DNA of 64,000 nt from Conchocele bisecta (Eukaryota; Mollusca; Bivalvia; Lucinida; Thyasiridae): NCBI GenBank assembly GCA_029237695.1, contig CM055269.1, positions 33,713,175 to 33,777,174 on the forward strand, in the 5' to 3' direction. Shown here piece by piece: positions 31,590 through 43,950 of this stretch. The notes under the pieces are model-generated. The model was not told the origin of the DNA, did no database searches, and saw only the letters and a program-made list of their open reading frames with translations. A program made the position numbers and the translations under genes. The stretch's first letter is position 1. Each line of letters begins with the position of its first letter.

Positions 31590-31886
31590 GTGCACATCAA
31601 AAAATAATAATACAGAGAGTAAATAGTAATGTCCGATAAAATTTTAATGAAACATGGCTATCGCCCCTGATATCAGTGTGGAAATTTACGTCTGATATAA
31701 AATGTATAATAATGCCAATAAATATGTGGGGTAATGGTGAACAAATATTTATTTTTCACGAAAATGTGTCCGATGATGTCGCTCATATAAAGAACATATT
31801 GTGCCTAGTAGGCACAATATGTTCTTTATATGAGCGACATCATCGACATTTAGGCACTGCCTACTGAGTGGGCATGTACCTTTAAA
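31590..31886. mobile_element. Dispersed element family I, copy 3
   Basis: Contains TATCGCCCCTGATATCAGTG and a foldback on AGAACATATTGTGCCTAG. It ends GTGGGCATGTACCTTTA and directly abuts a family J block. Confidence 0.6.
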
Positions 31887-32100
31887 TCACGAATAGAGAT
31901 GCACATTTGCATCAGTCTGTTTTGATGTGCAGACATAGTGAATGACAGTTATTGTTTGCCATAGATTCTGCAAGAGACTGAATAACAGTGTACTTTTCTT
32001 TTTTCTTTTTTTTCTCATTTCTCATTTAAAGAATATTTTGCGACAACTCATTTGAAATGACGGTCACGACATATACAGTGACTATACAGTGGAATGACTA

Positions 32101-32173
32101 TACAGTGGAACCTATCTAAACCGGACATCCTGGGAGGTCCCCAGGGTGTCCGCTTTAGAGAGGTTCCACTGTA
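32101..32173. mobile_element. TA-flanked mariner-like foldback family H, copy 2
   Basis: A 73-bp hairpin, TACAGTGGAACCTATCTAAA and mirror. A duplicated 5' flank (ACTATACAGTGGAA) lies just left of it. Confidence 0.75.
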
Positions 32174-34150
32174 AATCAGACGGATGACCACTTCAAGACA
32201 CGCGTTGTTGCTTTGTGGTTATGAGCATATAATTATTATCATTGAAGGTAAATAACAATGAAATATATCAAAATTAAGCACAACTAACCTTCCTCTTTGT
32301 CTGGTTTGGAGAGGTTCGACTGTAGTTCATATATTGAATTTTTAATAAATCAGTTCATTAAAAATTCATTATGTGAACTGTAACTAGTTTATTGTTTGTC
32401 CGCCCCTTGTGTTCACATGATTATTTCAATGTAGTGCCATGCCTAAACGCGCATTCAAATTGTGACACTATTGCGTTATTAGCAGATTGATACCAAATCG
32501 AGTGCGTGCATACACGTGGTAACACGGGGAACGTCTCGTGAACTTATGACAACAAGGTGTGACCTCTGGTTATAAATATAACTTTAAACTTCTTGCAACG
32601 TTTAATGATTAATTTAATAGATATTGCCAAAAGCATTGCAATATGCTATTAATTGAGATGAAATACTGAGATTTCGTTTGTCGAGAATCTAGGGCAAACA
32701 ATGATTTGGATGACATTACGCAAACATTGTATTAGCGAGCATACCTCACTATACCCCCAGTTACCTATGTAAACAGTGGGTATGATGAGGTACCCGCGCA
32801 ATAGGTAATGCGGTCAAATAGGTCACGATGCAGTGACTATTTTCGATCAATAATTTATGTTGTAAGCTATTGTAATGTGTATTTTCAATATTTATATTAT
32901 TAAAATGTATCATATCGGTACACCTTTAAGTAATATTTGTATATTTTAAATGTATTGATGTTCTCATGAAGCGCATGAATATAAGTATTAATTAATCCAG
33001 CTTATATTGAGGCAAATCACACAGCCTTAAAACATAGTGCTGGAATATAAACCATAGTATCGTATATTATTCATAAGTATATCACTATTAAACATTAATT
33101 ACAATATGTATGCATATTATTAAAATAGTAGATGCTACCGCTGTTTCGCTATAAATGTGATATTTATAACAAAATATTTTTTTTATTCGTCCGCGTATGG
33201 ATTTCTGTCGCACAAAGCGCCATTTTCAGTTCATATTTTGGCCTGTGCATATGAACCGGACTAAGTTTAAACAACGCTCGATTCCGTCCAATGCAAATTT
33301 CTCTGCAGAATGTTCAGACTAACTACATAAGCAATGCTGCTAAATAAGTGCTAACGGCTGGAACATGGTCATCACTAAAAGGAATAAACCACAGTCATAT
33401 TATTGAAAAATAAGATTTACCTGATACCTCATGGGGACCGCCATTAATCCAGTGTAAACAATATACTGTGTAATCCCATTCCCTGAGTAGCCCCAGCTTA
33501 GTGAAACGGTGTGCTAATCATGATATTATGTTCCCCAATAATAGAAACGGTTTGAATTTCTCGGTAAAAACTACGAAAGTCATAAAAAAATAACGATGTA
33601 TATTTAACATTGGATACGCGTAAACGGTATTACTCTCTCTCATCGGATAGTCAGTTGTCGTCTATATAGCGATTTAACGTACTAATCTGGTCTTAATTTA
33701 TTGTCAACTTTCAACGCCATTTACAGAATATACGGCTAATTTTGGAAATAAATAACGGCAAATTACGATGACGTCTGCTCTGAAATATCTGTCAACTTGC
33801 GGACGTAATTTAAGGAAATCGATTATATGTTAAGGCTACATCTGTGACTAATTACGAATTTATGTATGGTCTTTGGCTACACCCGACACATTACACAGAT
33901 CTAGTTGTAAATACACGTCGTTTTGTGTGGAAAAAATCGATAATGCAGTCGTGTGTGACGAGGTGTTGATCTGATGACACCACACAGCTGTAAATGTTGA
34001 CTGACCCTTAGGCAATGTTTTGAAATTGACGTGTCGTTTTGATGTGTGCCACAACACCTCACTGTCGGAGACAACATGACAATTAACGATATACTCTCGA
34101 GTATACACAGATCTATTAGACGGCTGGTTATTTAAAAGAAAAAGTAGTTC
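32174..34150. other. Gene-free A+T-rich stretch
   Basis: No ORF with recognisable content. 33700-33850 carries loose relatives of the family L inverted repeat (TTGTCAACTTTCAACGCCAT). The rest looks unique. Confidence 0.4.
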
Positions 34151-34157
34151 AGTATAC

Positions 34158-34400
34158 CTTCGCCGATATTGTTTTTAGAAAATCAGTAATAATTTCCGTA
34201 AATGGTGTTGAAAAGTCGACAAAAATTCTATCACCGTATTTAGTTGTGCCGATATTGTTTTAAAAAATCAGTATTTTTTTCCGGAAATGGTGTTGAAAAT
34301 TGACACAAAATATATAGCCGCATTTCTCCGATATTTGTTTAGAAAATCACCAATATTTTCGGTAAATGGTGTTGACACAAAATTCAGCGCTCACGCGGAA
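34158..34400. repeat. Three imperfect tandem units of about 84 bp
   Basis: The phrase CCGATATTGTTTT(T)AGAAAATCA recurs at about 34162, 34248 and 34327, each followed by CCGTAAATGGTGTTGA-like sequence. That sequence also occurs in the family L inverted repeats at 49.05 and 58.9 kb. Confidence 0.55.
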
Positions 34401-34739
34401 TTCAAATAAAATAAAAAATAATAATTTAATAAATAGACGCCGAATTCTGTGTTTGCGGTCAGTGAATTCTGGTCGTGGTAGCCACATGCGCAGTTCCAAC
34501 AGTGTTGTGATCAGATGGAGGACGTACAATAATTATTTCAAATTCATAAAAAAATGTTTGCTGTCCGAAAATTAATTAATTGTGACAGCCAAAAAAATTG
34601 ATTTTGGGACAGTAAAAAATTATATGGTATAGACAGTACCTCAAACTTAAAAAAAACATATTTATAGCTATTTGTATTAAAATCAGAAAATTGTGAATAT
34701 ATTAAAATCAGAAAAGAAATATATATGGAGAAAAAAAAT

Positions 34740-34845
34740 ATATACCAAGTCGAGGTTTGAACCCACGACCTTTCGGGAATCGGTAATTAAATCATAAAAG
34801 TTGGCGACCTTAACCTCGCGACTATTGCGCCATTTACGACGATTA
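34740..34845 (-). tRNA. tRNA-like sequence, pseudogene or SINE head
   Basis: The minus strand reads TGGCGCAATAGTCGCGAGG, an A-box-like segment, then a variable region, then GGGTTCAAACCTCG, a good match to the B-box (GGTTCRANNCC). A convincing anticodon stem and acceptor stem could not be drawn, so this is more likely a tRNA-derived SINE head or relic than a working gene. Confidence 0.3.
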
Positions 34846-34859
34846 TATTTATACAGAAG

Positions 34860-35757
34860 TGCTATCAGTATTACGCAACCATTTGAATGTAATAATTATC
34901 CATCTACAACGATACCGTTACAGAGATACGCTATTGAAACAACATGTATTAGTACCCATAACATATCAAAGTAATGTATCATTATATATCACAGGAGATA
35001 GATTAAAACTATATATACTAATAAACAGAACAATCCGCTTGGCTCACATGAAAATAGTTCGCGTGATATTGATTATCTCCCTTGCCGAAACTAGTTCACA
35101 TATTTATTAATTCCAAATAAGACATGTTTGCGTAATGGAGACTGAAATACTAAAACTGTTCAAAAGTTTCTGTGAGCAACCTGGCGTATCTTCAAAATGA
35201 CAAGTATTAATGATGCAACAATATAAAACAATTACCAAACATGTAAAGTTTGACACCTGCTGGGTGAGCAATGTAGCTGAAATGCATCCAATATGGGCAA
35301 GCAGATTCTTCATTCGTTGTCATGGCAACACAACAGTGTTTTCAGCTTAATATTAGCTCAGCTCTAACGTTTTCTACAATCTAACAATCAATATTCTACT
35401 AAACAAAATTAGTGTATTTTTCGTAAATGATATAGATCTAAAGATTTGGCAAATATTACACAGACAATTTGGAATCACTTTTGCTACAAATCTAAAATAT
35501 TTACCAACTTATAACATAGTTTATGGTAATCTCTGTATATCACCTTTAACCCTAACTATGTATGCTGAATTAAACTTTGTTGTCTGCGGTTTATCTTTTT
35601 TTATATTCCATTTTCTCAACAAAAACATGATTCGAGACAGCACTTGATAATCATTTCCATTTTCTAAAGTGCTACCAAAATATGTATCACAAAGAAATAC
35701 AAAATATGAAGCAAGAGCACACAACGTTTTTCGTTTTGCATTCTAAGTGATCAATAA
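34860..35757. other. Gene-free stretch with half a TTAA-type foldback
   Basis: 35540-35690 (AACTTTGTTGTCTGCGG, AAAAACATGATTCGAGACAG) is related to one half of the piggyBac-like foldbacks at 39550 and 63404. The remainder is unrecognised. Confidence 0.4.
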
Positions 35758-36247
35758 CACAGGCATTTGGCGTGTTTCGGCTTTCATCGGTATAGATCTT
35801 TTTATGTGAACAAGGCTTCTAACTTTGGTTGGACACAACCTCGTATCATAACAAATTCCACAATTGTATTAACGTTAATGTGAATATTTTGACGGAAAGT
35901 GCACATGTTTTATTTGAGAATTATTATCTTGCTAAAATAGCATAGTGAGAATATAATTAAGCAAAGAATATCGAATTACAGCTGCTTTTCCTAGGTCGGA
36001 CACAACATCGTATCATAACGAATGAAATAATGTGTTTACGGCTCCAACATCAATATTGTAGTGGCAAGTTATTATGATCATTCGGGAATTATCGTTATCC
36101 TGCAGAAATACATAGAATGCATAGAAAATTACAATTTTAAATGTGTTATTTTGTTATGATACGAGGTCGTGTCCGACCGAAATTAGAAGCCTTGTTCATA
36201 TATATATATGTTATACCGATTTAGCCGAAACACGCCGAATGCCTGTG
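35758..36247. mobile_element. TIR element with about 95-bp inverted repeats
   Basis: CACAGGCATTTGGCGTGTTT at the left is mirrored by AAACACGCCGAATGCCTGTG at the right. The inner arms also match (GGACACAACCTCGTATCATA and mirror). About 490 bp, no ORF, one instance in the window. The superfamily was not assigned. Confidence 0.65.
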
Positions 36248-36541
36248 ATGAACAAGGGGAAAAAACAATATGCAATAAGACAGAGTATCTCAGAGCCTGG
36301 TATATTTGTGTGGATCTATTGTGATGTTATCAGGGTGATTTATGGGCCAGTTATGGCCTAGTATTACCATTCAAGTCTGTTTGTTTTGTCATAAATTGAT
36401 TCCCAGGGTGGTAATATAATCCCAATAACATAATCATTATATCCAAACGAGGCGCAAATTTATAGCAGTTGTATCATGGTCCTGCTACCAGTTAGCCCAC
36501 ACAATTCATCATTGTCAATGAATTATCCATCAAAATGCTAC

Positions 36542-36614
36542 TACTGTGGAATCTCTCTAAACCGGGCACCCTGGGAGGTCCCCAGGGTGTCCGGTTTAGA
36601 GAGGTTCCACTGTT
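36542..36614. mobile_element. TA-flanked mariner-like foldback family H, copy 3
   Basis: TACTGTGGAATCTCTCTAAA is mirrored by GGTTTAGAGAGGTTCCACTG, a near-perfect hairpin. Confidence 0.75.
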
Positions 36615-37495
36615 AATTAGTAACTATAAATGTGGCCTGTTGGCACACGAATGCCCCCCCTGGCAGCAAAATAATGTAGGGCACATTTGAAAACACAACA
36701 TGCTGGATGAATGTGGATTTGTCACAGGGCGGTAGAAGACCATTGGAGCAATGCGTGTGTGTAATGTGAAGCAGATCCGAGCGTTAAGGTTTCGGGACGG
36801 ACGTACGTACGTACTGACGTATGGACGCCGGTAACACTATATATGCCCCCTCACCATTCGGTGGCGGGGGCATAAAAACACTAAAAAATCAAGAGTTTTT
36901 CAATCATGAACAGATATTCCATCAGTGATAAATTGCAGTGAAATAAAAAATAAATTCTACAATAAGGTGTTCTGGGTGTTTAGTTATGTTCCACTGTAAT
37001 TCAACAATGTGCGCATTTTTCAATCATGAACAGACATTCCATCAGAAAACAATTACCATGAAAACCATCAAAATAAATTAAAATCTGAGGTTTTCTGGTA
37101 CCCAGATAAGAAACTGAGGTTCTACTGTATTAACTTTCACATCCATAACAGTCTACAGTACCCAACTAACCAACAGCTGGGGGTGCACTAAACTTTATAT
37201 GACTATAATTCCAGCACAAAAATATTTACACAATTCCCTAACATTTGATTGGCCCGTAGCAAGTCTCTGTCAACAATTTATATCCCAGTAAACTCTCTCG
37301 CCAAACTACTTTCCATAACCGTGAGGCGCAGTTAAAATAATTCTTAAGAAAACGGAAAATAAACACATTTTCTTGATGAATTTATTTCAAATGCTGGAAT
37401 TATAAAGAATGAATGGCCTTTTTGTGGACTTTATCGGGGATATAAACTTGGAAAAGTCGCGGGAATACTGGACGAAGAAGGCCTTCATTCCTATA
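36615..37495. other. Gene-free stretch with a short-repeat relic
   Basis: 36630-36870 carries GTGGCCTGTTGGCACACGAA and ends in GGTGGCGGGGGCAT, phrases shared with 45.0 and 62.5 kb. 36890-37110 has two tandem partial copies of TCAATCATGAACAGA. No gene is seen. Confidence 0.4.
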
Positions 37496-37701
37496 AAGAT
37501 GTTCATAAGTGCACATTTAAGATCGTCTGGAAATTTCAATTGATGGATTTACATTTATTGAGCATATGCTGCATATGCTCAATAAATGTAAATCCAATAA
37601 TTGTTTACAAGAAAACAGTGTTAATGTGAAATTTACAGACTATCATAAGTTTGCACTTACGAACATTTTAGTCGTACAAAGTTTAGTGAAATGGCCCCCA
37701 G
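37496..37701. mobile_element. Foldback MITE family A, copy 9
   Basis: The left terminus is truncated at AGATGTTCATAAGTG; the right end is GTGAAATGGCCCCC. Confidence 0.8.
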
Positions 37702-37703
37702 AT

Positions 37704-38040
37704 GACTAAGATGTTTGTAAGTGCAAATTTAGTATCGTCTGTAAATTTCAATTGATGGATTTACATTTATTGAGCATAGGCTGCAGCCTATGATCAATAA
37801 ATGTGAATCCAATAATTGTTTACAAGAAAACGCTGTTAATGTGAAATTTACAGACTATCATAATTTTGAACAATTCTGCAAAAACCGGGAACCCACTCTT
37901 CCGACGTTTCGGCACAAGGTCTTTATCAAGGAATTAGTTTCTACTAAACGCTAAGTGGCATCCATTTTAGATTTTAGAATGTTTATCATAATTTTGCACT
38001 TACAAACATTTTAGTCGTACAAAGTTTAGTGAAACGGCCA
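37704..38040. mobile_element. Foldback MITE family A, copy 10, with 115-bp insertion
   Basis: Adjacent to copy 9. The right arm is interrupted at about 37870-37984 by foreign sequence containing CCGACGTTTCGGCACAAGG. TATCATAATTTTG stands on both sides of the insert, so it may be a target duplication. Confidence 0.75.
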
Positions 38041-38081
38041 CAGATCAGCAGCTACAGTAGTGGCCCCATTTGTCAGGACTA

Positions 38082-38365
38082 CTGTCTGTTCCACGTTTTG
38101 TTGAAATTGACTCCGAAACCTGGTTCGATAGTTTATAAATGATGTAACTAAGAAAATAAAAGTTAGATTTTAAAAATCGGTCCACAAATCAAAAATTATT
38201 TAAAAAATCTATTTTTAACCCCCATGTTAAATCATTTTCGGAATTCCATCAAATAATTTTTTTTTGGGAGGGTGACTTGTTTTTGATGAAAAAGTACTTA
38301 CATTTAAATATTTTTTAGATTTAATGTGTTGAATAGCCAAAAGATAGTCGGCAGAAAAATGTGGA
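38082..38365. mobile_element. Foldback family F, copy 2
   Basis: ACTGTCTGTTCCACGTTTTG at the left, ACTCCGAAACCTGGTTCGAT inside, and the mirrored CGGCAGAAAAATGTGG at the right. Confidence 0.6.
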
Positions 38366-38475
38366 CCCAGTAGGGAGTCACAATTTGGCCGCCAGCTGGG
38401 AAAAGGGACCGTAACATTTTTACAACAAATGTACATCTAGTTGCGAACAGTAACTCTTGCAATCTACTCCCGTAT

Positions 38476-38883
38476 CGTCTATTTGTTTGTTTATTGGTGT
38501 TTAATGGCCTACCAACAGCTAAGGTCATGTAAGGCCGGGCAAACAAGTTTGATCCTGTTTTAACCTGTTGCATTGGGGGTGGGGGGGAGGGGGGAAGCAG
38601 AATGGAATATTTACAGTGAGAACAAATATTTTCAGCCCTGAAATTAGAATAACATGACATAGTGCCAGGTCCATACCACACCAAGTCAATTGGCCCCTTC
38701 CCCTAAAATAGGATTACGAATAATCAAAATACTCACATAAGGGGTATAACCAGATTCAACTGTCACATACAAAATGCCAAAGATGCATGTGAGGGCCAAA
38801 CCAGGTCTCCATTCAGAATTCCAGTAAGGATGAACCCCGATCGTTAAATTACCCATCGCATGCTCCGACCTCCCACCCACCCA
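38476..38883. mobile_element. Family G SINE-like repeat, copy
   Basis: GGTGTTTAATGGCCTACCAA, TTTTCAGCCCTGAAATTAG and ATAGTGCCAGGTCCATACCA occur in family order. Confidence 0.55.
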
Positions 38884-39549
38884 TATCATCCGTAGGCTAC
38901 GGACTGATTTGGCTTAAAATAGTAACAGGTAAGACAAAAGAATGCACGTACATGCAACTAAAATATTGTAAGATATTAGAATTGGTAAAACTAATTAAAA
39001 TGTTAATTAAAAAAAAGAAAAATGAACATGTATATGTGTAAGGCAATCCTAGCTTCTAATATGTCTCACTAAACCAATGCTAAACAGATTTCAATGTGAA
39101 ATCTTCAAACTTTCTCGAGTAATAATGCCTATTTATTATTCCTACATGTATTTCGTAGAATTCTCCTTGCAAACATTGTCAAGTGTCTTTTATCAACGGT
39201 AGCTCAGTTAACCTGGTAGCTCTGATATGAAACAAAGTAGATTTCTGCCAAATACTCACTATAAAAATATGAGCACACAAAATACCGTAATTACCCTAAA
39301 TATTCGGACACCACTTGTTTTGGATTAGGGGTTTTCCAAAACAAATTGTATCCAAATACACTGCTATTGTGATAAACCAATACAGTACAATCATACTAAC
39401 CCTAAATAATTGGACACTTTTTGTTGTGGTAAACTATACACATGTACATGGGTTTCCCAGAATAAATGCTGTCCGAATATATAGGGTTGTTACGGTACAT
39501 AGAGTTTTGATATGCATTTTAGTTCAATGAATGAGAATAATATTGTATA
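38884..39549. other. Gene-free A+T-rich stretch
   Basis: Two weak copies of a CCCTAAATA(A/T)T(C/T)GGACAC motif at 39294 and 39400. Nothing else is recognised. Confidence 0.4.
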
Positions 39550-39799
39550 TTAACCCTTAGACCGCTACTCACAACAATTGTCGTCTGCAGTTGCTTTTAT
39601 ATCTTGCCTTATTTCTCGATACAAACATGCTTTGACAGCACTTCAAAATCATTTCCAACGGAAATGATTCTGAAGTGCTGTCAAAGCATGTTGTAAATTA
39701 TACTAATGTGCTGTCAAAGCATGTTTTTGATGATAAAAATGGAAAATAGAAAATAAACAGCAGACGACAACAAAAATAAGATAGCGGTCTAAGGGTTAA
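39550..39799. mobile_element. TTAA-flanked foldback (piggyBac-like MITE), copy 2
   Basis: TTAA at both ends. Inverted termini CCCTTAGACCGCTA / TAGCGGTCTAAGGG. Inner arms on ACAGCACTTCAAAATCATTT. Related copies are 56912-57109 and 63404-63644. Confidence 0.75.
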
Positions 39800-39898
39800 A
39801 CAGTTACATAATCATGATACTGCATCAGACTAGGTAGTATAAATTGTATTGCTGACCTTGTATTGTAATAAACTTAACAATTCATATACATATGGGTT

Positions 39899-40099
39899 CA
39901 GAGCTCCAGTTAAGGTGCGTAATTTTATCAACTCTGGGGGGAATTTGGTTATTTCTTCAACAAAAATGGCAAGTTGGGAGTGCTTTAGAATCGTCTCATG
40001 GAGACGATTCTAAAGAACTCCCAACTTACCATTTTTGGTGAAGAACTAAGAAACATACCTCAATATTTGGTTAAATTACGCATCTTAACTGGAGCTCTG
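39899..40099. mobile_element. Foldback with hAT-like ends CAGAGCTCCAG
   Basis: CAGAGCTCCAGTTAAGGTGC is mirrored by CATCTTAACTGGAGCTCTG. The interior is a long hairpin (AAAAATGGCAAGTTGGGAGT and mirror). It shares termini with family C but not its interior. Confidence 0.7.
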
Positions 40100-40227
40100 G
40101 GGTTATGTCTTAAACTGATGTAAAAAGCTGACAAAAATGTCTACTCTAAATGCAATTAGACATAAAAACTCTTTAAATTGTGATGCATGTAGTAAGGTAA
40201 GATGCTTGGCTATATTACAACTATATA

Positions 40228-40596
40228 CAGTGCTCCAGATAAGGTGCGTATTGGCGTAGTTTACGCAATTATTTTAGCTCAATACGCATTGATTATCAAA
40301 AGTGGGAGTACAAAATACGCACAGCAATAGGAAAATACGCATTGATTTTCAAATTGAGTAGTGAATATACTGTCATAAAGTTGAAAATTCACTTAGTTGA
40401 GCTGCAAAAAGCAAACATTGTTTGCTTTTTGCAGCTCAAATAAGTGAATGTTTAAATTTGTTATATTTTTTATATCACTCGTTCCCTATTTAGTAATGAA
40501 GAAAATCAATAATCAATTTGTAAATGTAAAATACGCAATGATTTTGAAATTAGGGGGTATAGTACGCTTTAGACACAAAGCTTATCTGGAGCACTG
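40228..40596. mobile_element. MITE family C, copy 2
   Basis: CAGTGCTCCAGATAAGGTGC is mirrored by GCTTATCTGGAGCACTG, with TATATA on both sides. The interior is nearly the same as 16359-16715. Confidence 0.75.
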
Positions 40597-41030
40597 TATA
40601 TAGGAGTTCAACATTTACAATTAATACAGCATTAAAGTTGACAAGAATATAAAAATACACTCTCTGGCAAATGAAGTGATGTAGAAAGAACATATCATGT
40701 AATTGGCACAGCCTATACAGCAATTATACCTGACAATAAAATAAACATTAACCATCTCACCCCCACAAACCTGGCATGGACTCTTCCATGATAATTCTGG
40801 GTGATTCCATTATCAGATTAGGGGTGTGAGAAGTGAAATATACTGATAAACATTGCAGATTCTTACAAGCCATCTCATCACGATTTACAGTGTTTTCAAA
40901 TATAGGCGTTATCATGTTAATAGTCTGTAGTGTAACAGGGTTAAGCAAAAAAACAGTTTAAAACTAGATTGGTCAGTAAGCGAGGCTTACAGAATACATG
41001 GGCACAGGTACCCCTAAATATGTAAAACTT
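40597..41030. other. Gene-free stretch before satellite array
   Basis: No recognisable gene. GATTGGTCAGTAAGCGAGGC near 40970 recurs at 41752, marking the start of a duplicated block. Confidence 0.4.
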
Positions 41031-42610
41031 TTCCAAGTGTGTGGGCTTGTGACCTTGACTCTGGGCTTAGCGGGGGCGGCATGAATGTGAATTTGTCACA
41101 GGGTGGTAGAGGTCCATTGGAGCAATGTGTGTGTGAAATGTGAAGCAGATCCGAGCAAGGAAATAGAAGTTATAACCGATTTCTCTGTAAAGAGACTAAG
41201 TATGTGACCTTGACCTCGAGATCAGCGGGGATATGTCACAGCATGATAGTAGAGCCTTAGAGGAATGCATGCATGAAATATTAAGAATTTTCGATGAAAG
41301 AAATAGAAGTTATAACATATTTCTCTGATGTTAAGGTTTGTAAAGAGATTAAGTATGTGACCTTGACCTTGGGATTAGCGGGGGTTTGACGGTCGTAGAT
41401 TTGTCACAGCATGATAGTACAACCTTAGAGGAATGCATGTATGAAATATTAAGAATTTTCAATGAAGGAAATAGAAGTTATAACTTATTTCTATGATGTT
41501 AAGTTTTGTAAAGAGACGAAGTATTTGACCTTGACCATGGGATCAGCGGGGGTTGGAGGTTCGTGGATTTGGCACAGCATAGTATTAGAGCCTTATAGGA
41601 ATGCATGTGTGAAATATTAAGCATTTTAGATGAAGAAAATAAAAGTTATAATAATATTTCTCTGATGTTAAGTTTAGTGACGGACGGACTGATGCACAGA
41701 CAACCTGACTCCAGTATACCCCCCCCCCCCCACAACCAACAAAAACTAGATTGGTCAGTAAGCGAGGCTTACGGAATACCCCCCGCGTGGGCTCAGGTAC
41801 CCCTAAAATATGTAAAAATTTCCAAGTGTGTGGGCTTGTGACCTTGACTCTGGGATTAGCGTGAGCGGCATGAACATGAATTTATCACAGGGTGGTAGAG
41901 GTCCATTGGAGCAATGAGTGTGTGAAATGTGAAGCAGATCCGAGCAAGGAAAGAGAAGTTATAACCGATTTCTCTGATGTTAAGTTTTGTAAAGAGACTA
42001 AGTATTTGACCTTGACCTTGGGATCAGCGGGGGTTGGACAGTCGTGGATTTGGCACAGCATGGTAGTAGAGCCTTACAGGAATGCATGTGTGAAATATTA
42101 AGCATTTTAGATGAAGGAAATAGAAGTTAGAACAATATTTCTCTGATGTTAAGTTTTGTAAAGAGACTAAGTATTAGACCTTGACCTTGGTATCAGCGGG
42201 GGTTGGATGGTCGTGGATTTGGCACAGCATGGTAGTAGAGCCTTACAGGAATGCATATGTGAAATATTAAGCATTTTAGATGAAGGAAATAGAAGTTATA
42301 ACAATATTTCTCTGATGTTAAGTTTACGGACTAAGTATTTGACCTTGACCTTGGGATCTGCGGGGGTTGGACGGTCATGGATTTGGCACAGCATGGTAGT
42401 AGAGCCTTACAGGAATGCATGTGTGAAATATCAAGCATTTTAGATGATGGAAATAGAAGTTATAACAATATTTCTCTGATGTTAAGTTTACGGACGGACG
42501 GACGGACGGACACGGACGGACGGACGGACGGACGGACGGACGGACGGACAACCTGACTCCAGTATACCCCTCCCACAACTCGTTGCGGGGGGTATAACAA
42601 GTGTATATGT
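41030..42610. repeat. Tandem array, unit about 168 bp, ending in (GGAC)n
   Basis: Units share GATTTGGCACAGCATGGTAG, GGAATGCATGTGTGAAATAT and TGACCTTGACCTTGGGATC. The phrase GGCACAGCA recurs at 41571, 42051, 42221 and 42385 (steps of about 164-170). The array ends in GGAC repeats at 42490-42550. Confidence 0.8.
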
Positions 42611-42654
42611 AGCAACACAGAATGGCACCAGTTTTGTATATAAACAAGCTACAT

Positions 42655-43432
42655 GACAGATACAGCAGCCAGACATACACAGCATACCACAGCAGACAGC
42701 CTCACAGCCATACATACCACAGCAAACACACCAGCAGAAACATACACAGCAAACTACCACAGCCAGAAACATACCACAGCCAGACATACCACAGCCAGAC
42801 ATACCACAGCCAAACATACCACAGCCAGACATACCACAGCCAGACATACCACAGACAGACATACCACAGCCAGACATACCACAGCCAGACATACCACTAC
42901 CACAGCCAGACATACCACAGCCAGACTACCACAGCCGACATACCACAGAGACATACCACAGCCACATACCACAGCCAGCAAAATACACAGCCAGACATAC
43001 CCACAGCCAGACATACCACAGCCCAGAAATACCACAGCCATACAGCCAGACATACCACAGCCAGACATACCACTACCACAGCCAGACATACCACAGCCAG
43101 ACATACCACAGCCAAACATACCACAGCCAGACATACCACAGCCAGACATACCACTACCACAGCCAGACATACACCAGCAGAAACATACCACTATTCCACA
43201 GCCAGATACCAGCAGATACCACAGCCAAACATACCACAGCCACATACACACATACCACAGACCAAACATACACAGCCAAACATACCACACATACCACAGC
43301 CAAACATACCACAGCCAGACATACCACAGCCAGACATACCACAGCCAAACATACCACAGCCAGACATACCACAGCCAGACATACCACAGCCAAACATACC
43401 ACAGCCAGACATAGACATACCACAACCAGTAC
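42655..43432. repeat. 15-bp minisatellite CCAGACATACCACAG
   Basis: About 50 units of CCAGACATACCACAG with variants (CCAAACATACCACAG; inserted CACTAC). Because the unit is a multiple of three without stops, long ORFs appear in several frames on both strands: IPQPD, TARHT and HSQTY on plus, and SGCGM, LAVVC and YVWLW on minus. It ends at CCAGTACCAGGTGAGAAA, a good splice-donor consensus. It could therefore be an exon coding a PQPDI repeat protein, but frame switches within the array favour a non-coding minisatellite. Confidence 0.8.
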
Positions 43433-43520
43433 CAGGTGAGAAATCCTTATGAAAACAAAAGTTAACACGAATGCTTGTTTGACTAATTTTTCTTAAAAAG
43501 AAACAAAGTCAACACTTTTT

Positions 43521-43667
43521 ACGATTAAAATGTTCGTAAGTGCAAAATTATGATAGCAGCATATGCAGCTCAATAAAGGTAAATCCATAAAATTGAAATT
43601 TCTAGACGATCCTAAATTTGCACTTACGAACATTTTAGTAGTACGAAGATTAGTGAAACGGGCCCCT
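43521..43667. mobile_element. Foldback MITE family A, copy 11 (internal deletion)
   Basis: ACGATTAAAATGTTCGTAAG at the left and GTGAAACGGGCCCCTG at the right, with only a short AGCATATGCAGCTC core left. Confidence 0.75.
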
Positions 43668-43950
43668 GATTATGTCCTCCAAAAAATGTCTAAGTGTAGA
43701 CCCAGGAAGTACCTCATGATGAGCCAAATGCAGATAAAAGGGAGATAACAATGCTTGAAACATTTCCTGAAATTTCCGTATGGCTTCCTCCGTGATGGCG
43801 GTATCAGAGGTCGACAAACCAGGGTGTGTAGGTGCCCTCCACAGCAGGCGGGAACTATAACAACAACAAGGAACTGCAACAACAGCAAGGAATTGCAACA
43901 ACAACAACAAATGAGTGGATGATGACCATTGGTGAAACTGACATAATACA

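Noticed and set aside
34740..34845. Functional tRNA gene
   Set aside because: A good B-box and a fair A-box were seen, but no acceptor stem or anticodon arm could be built; kept only as a low-confidence tRNA-like relic.
42622..43452. 276-codon ORF and overlapping ORFs of 253, 223 and 141 codons
   Set aside because: All are products of the 15-bp minisatellite, open in several frames on both strands, and the encoded peptide repeat changes frame along the array.
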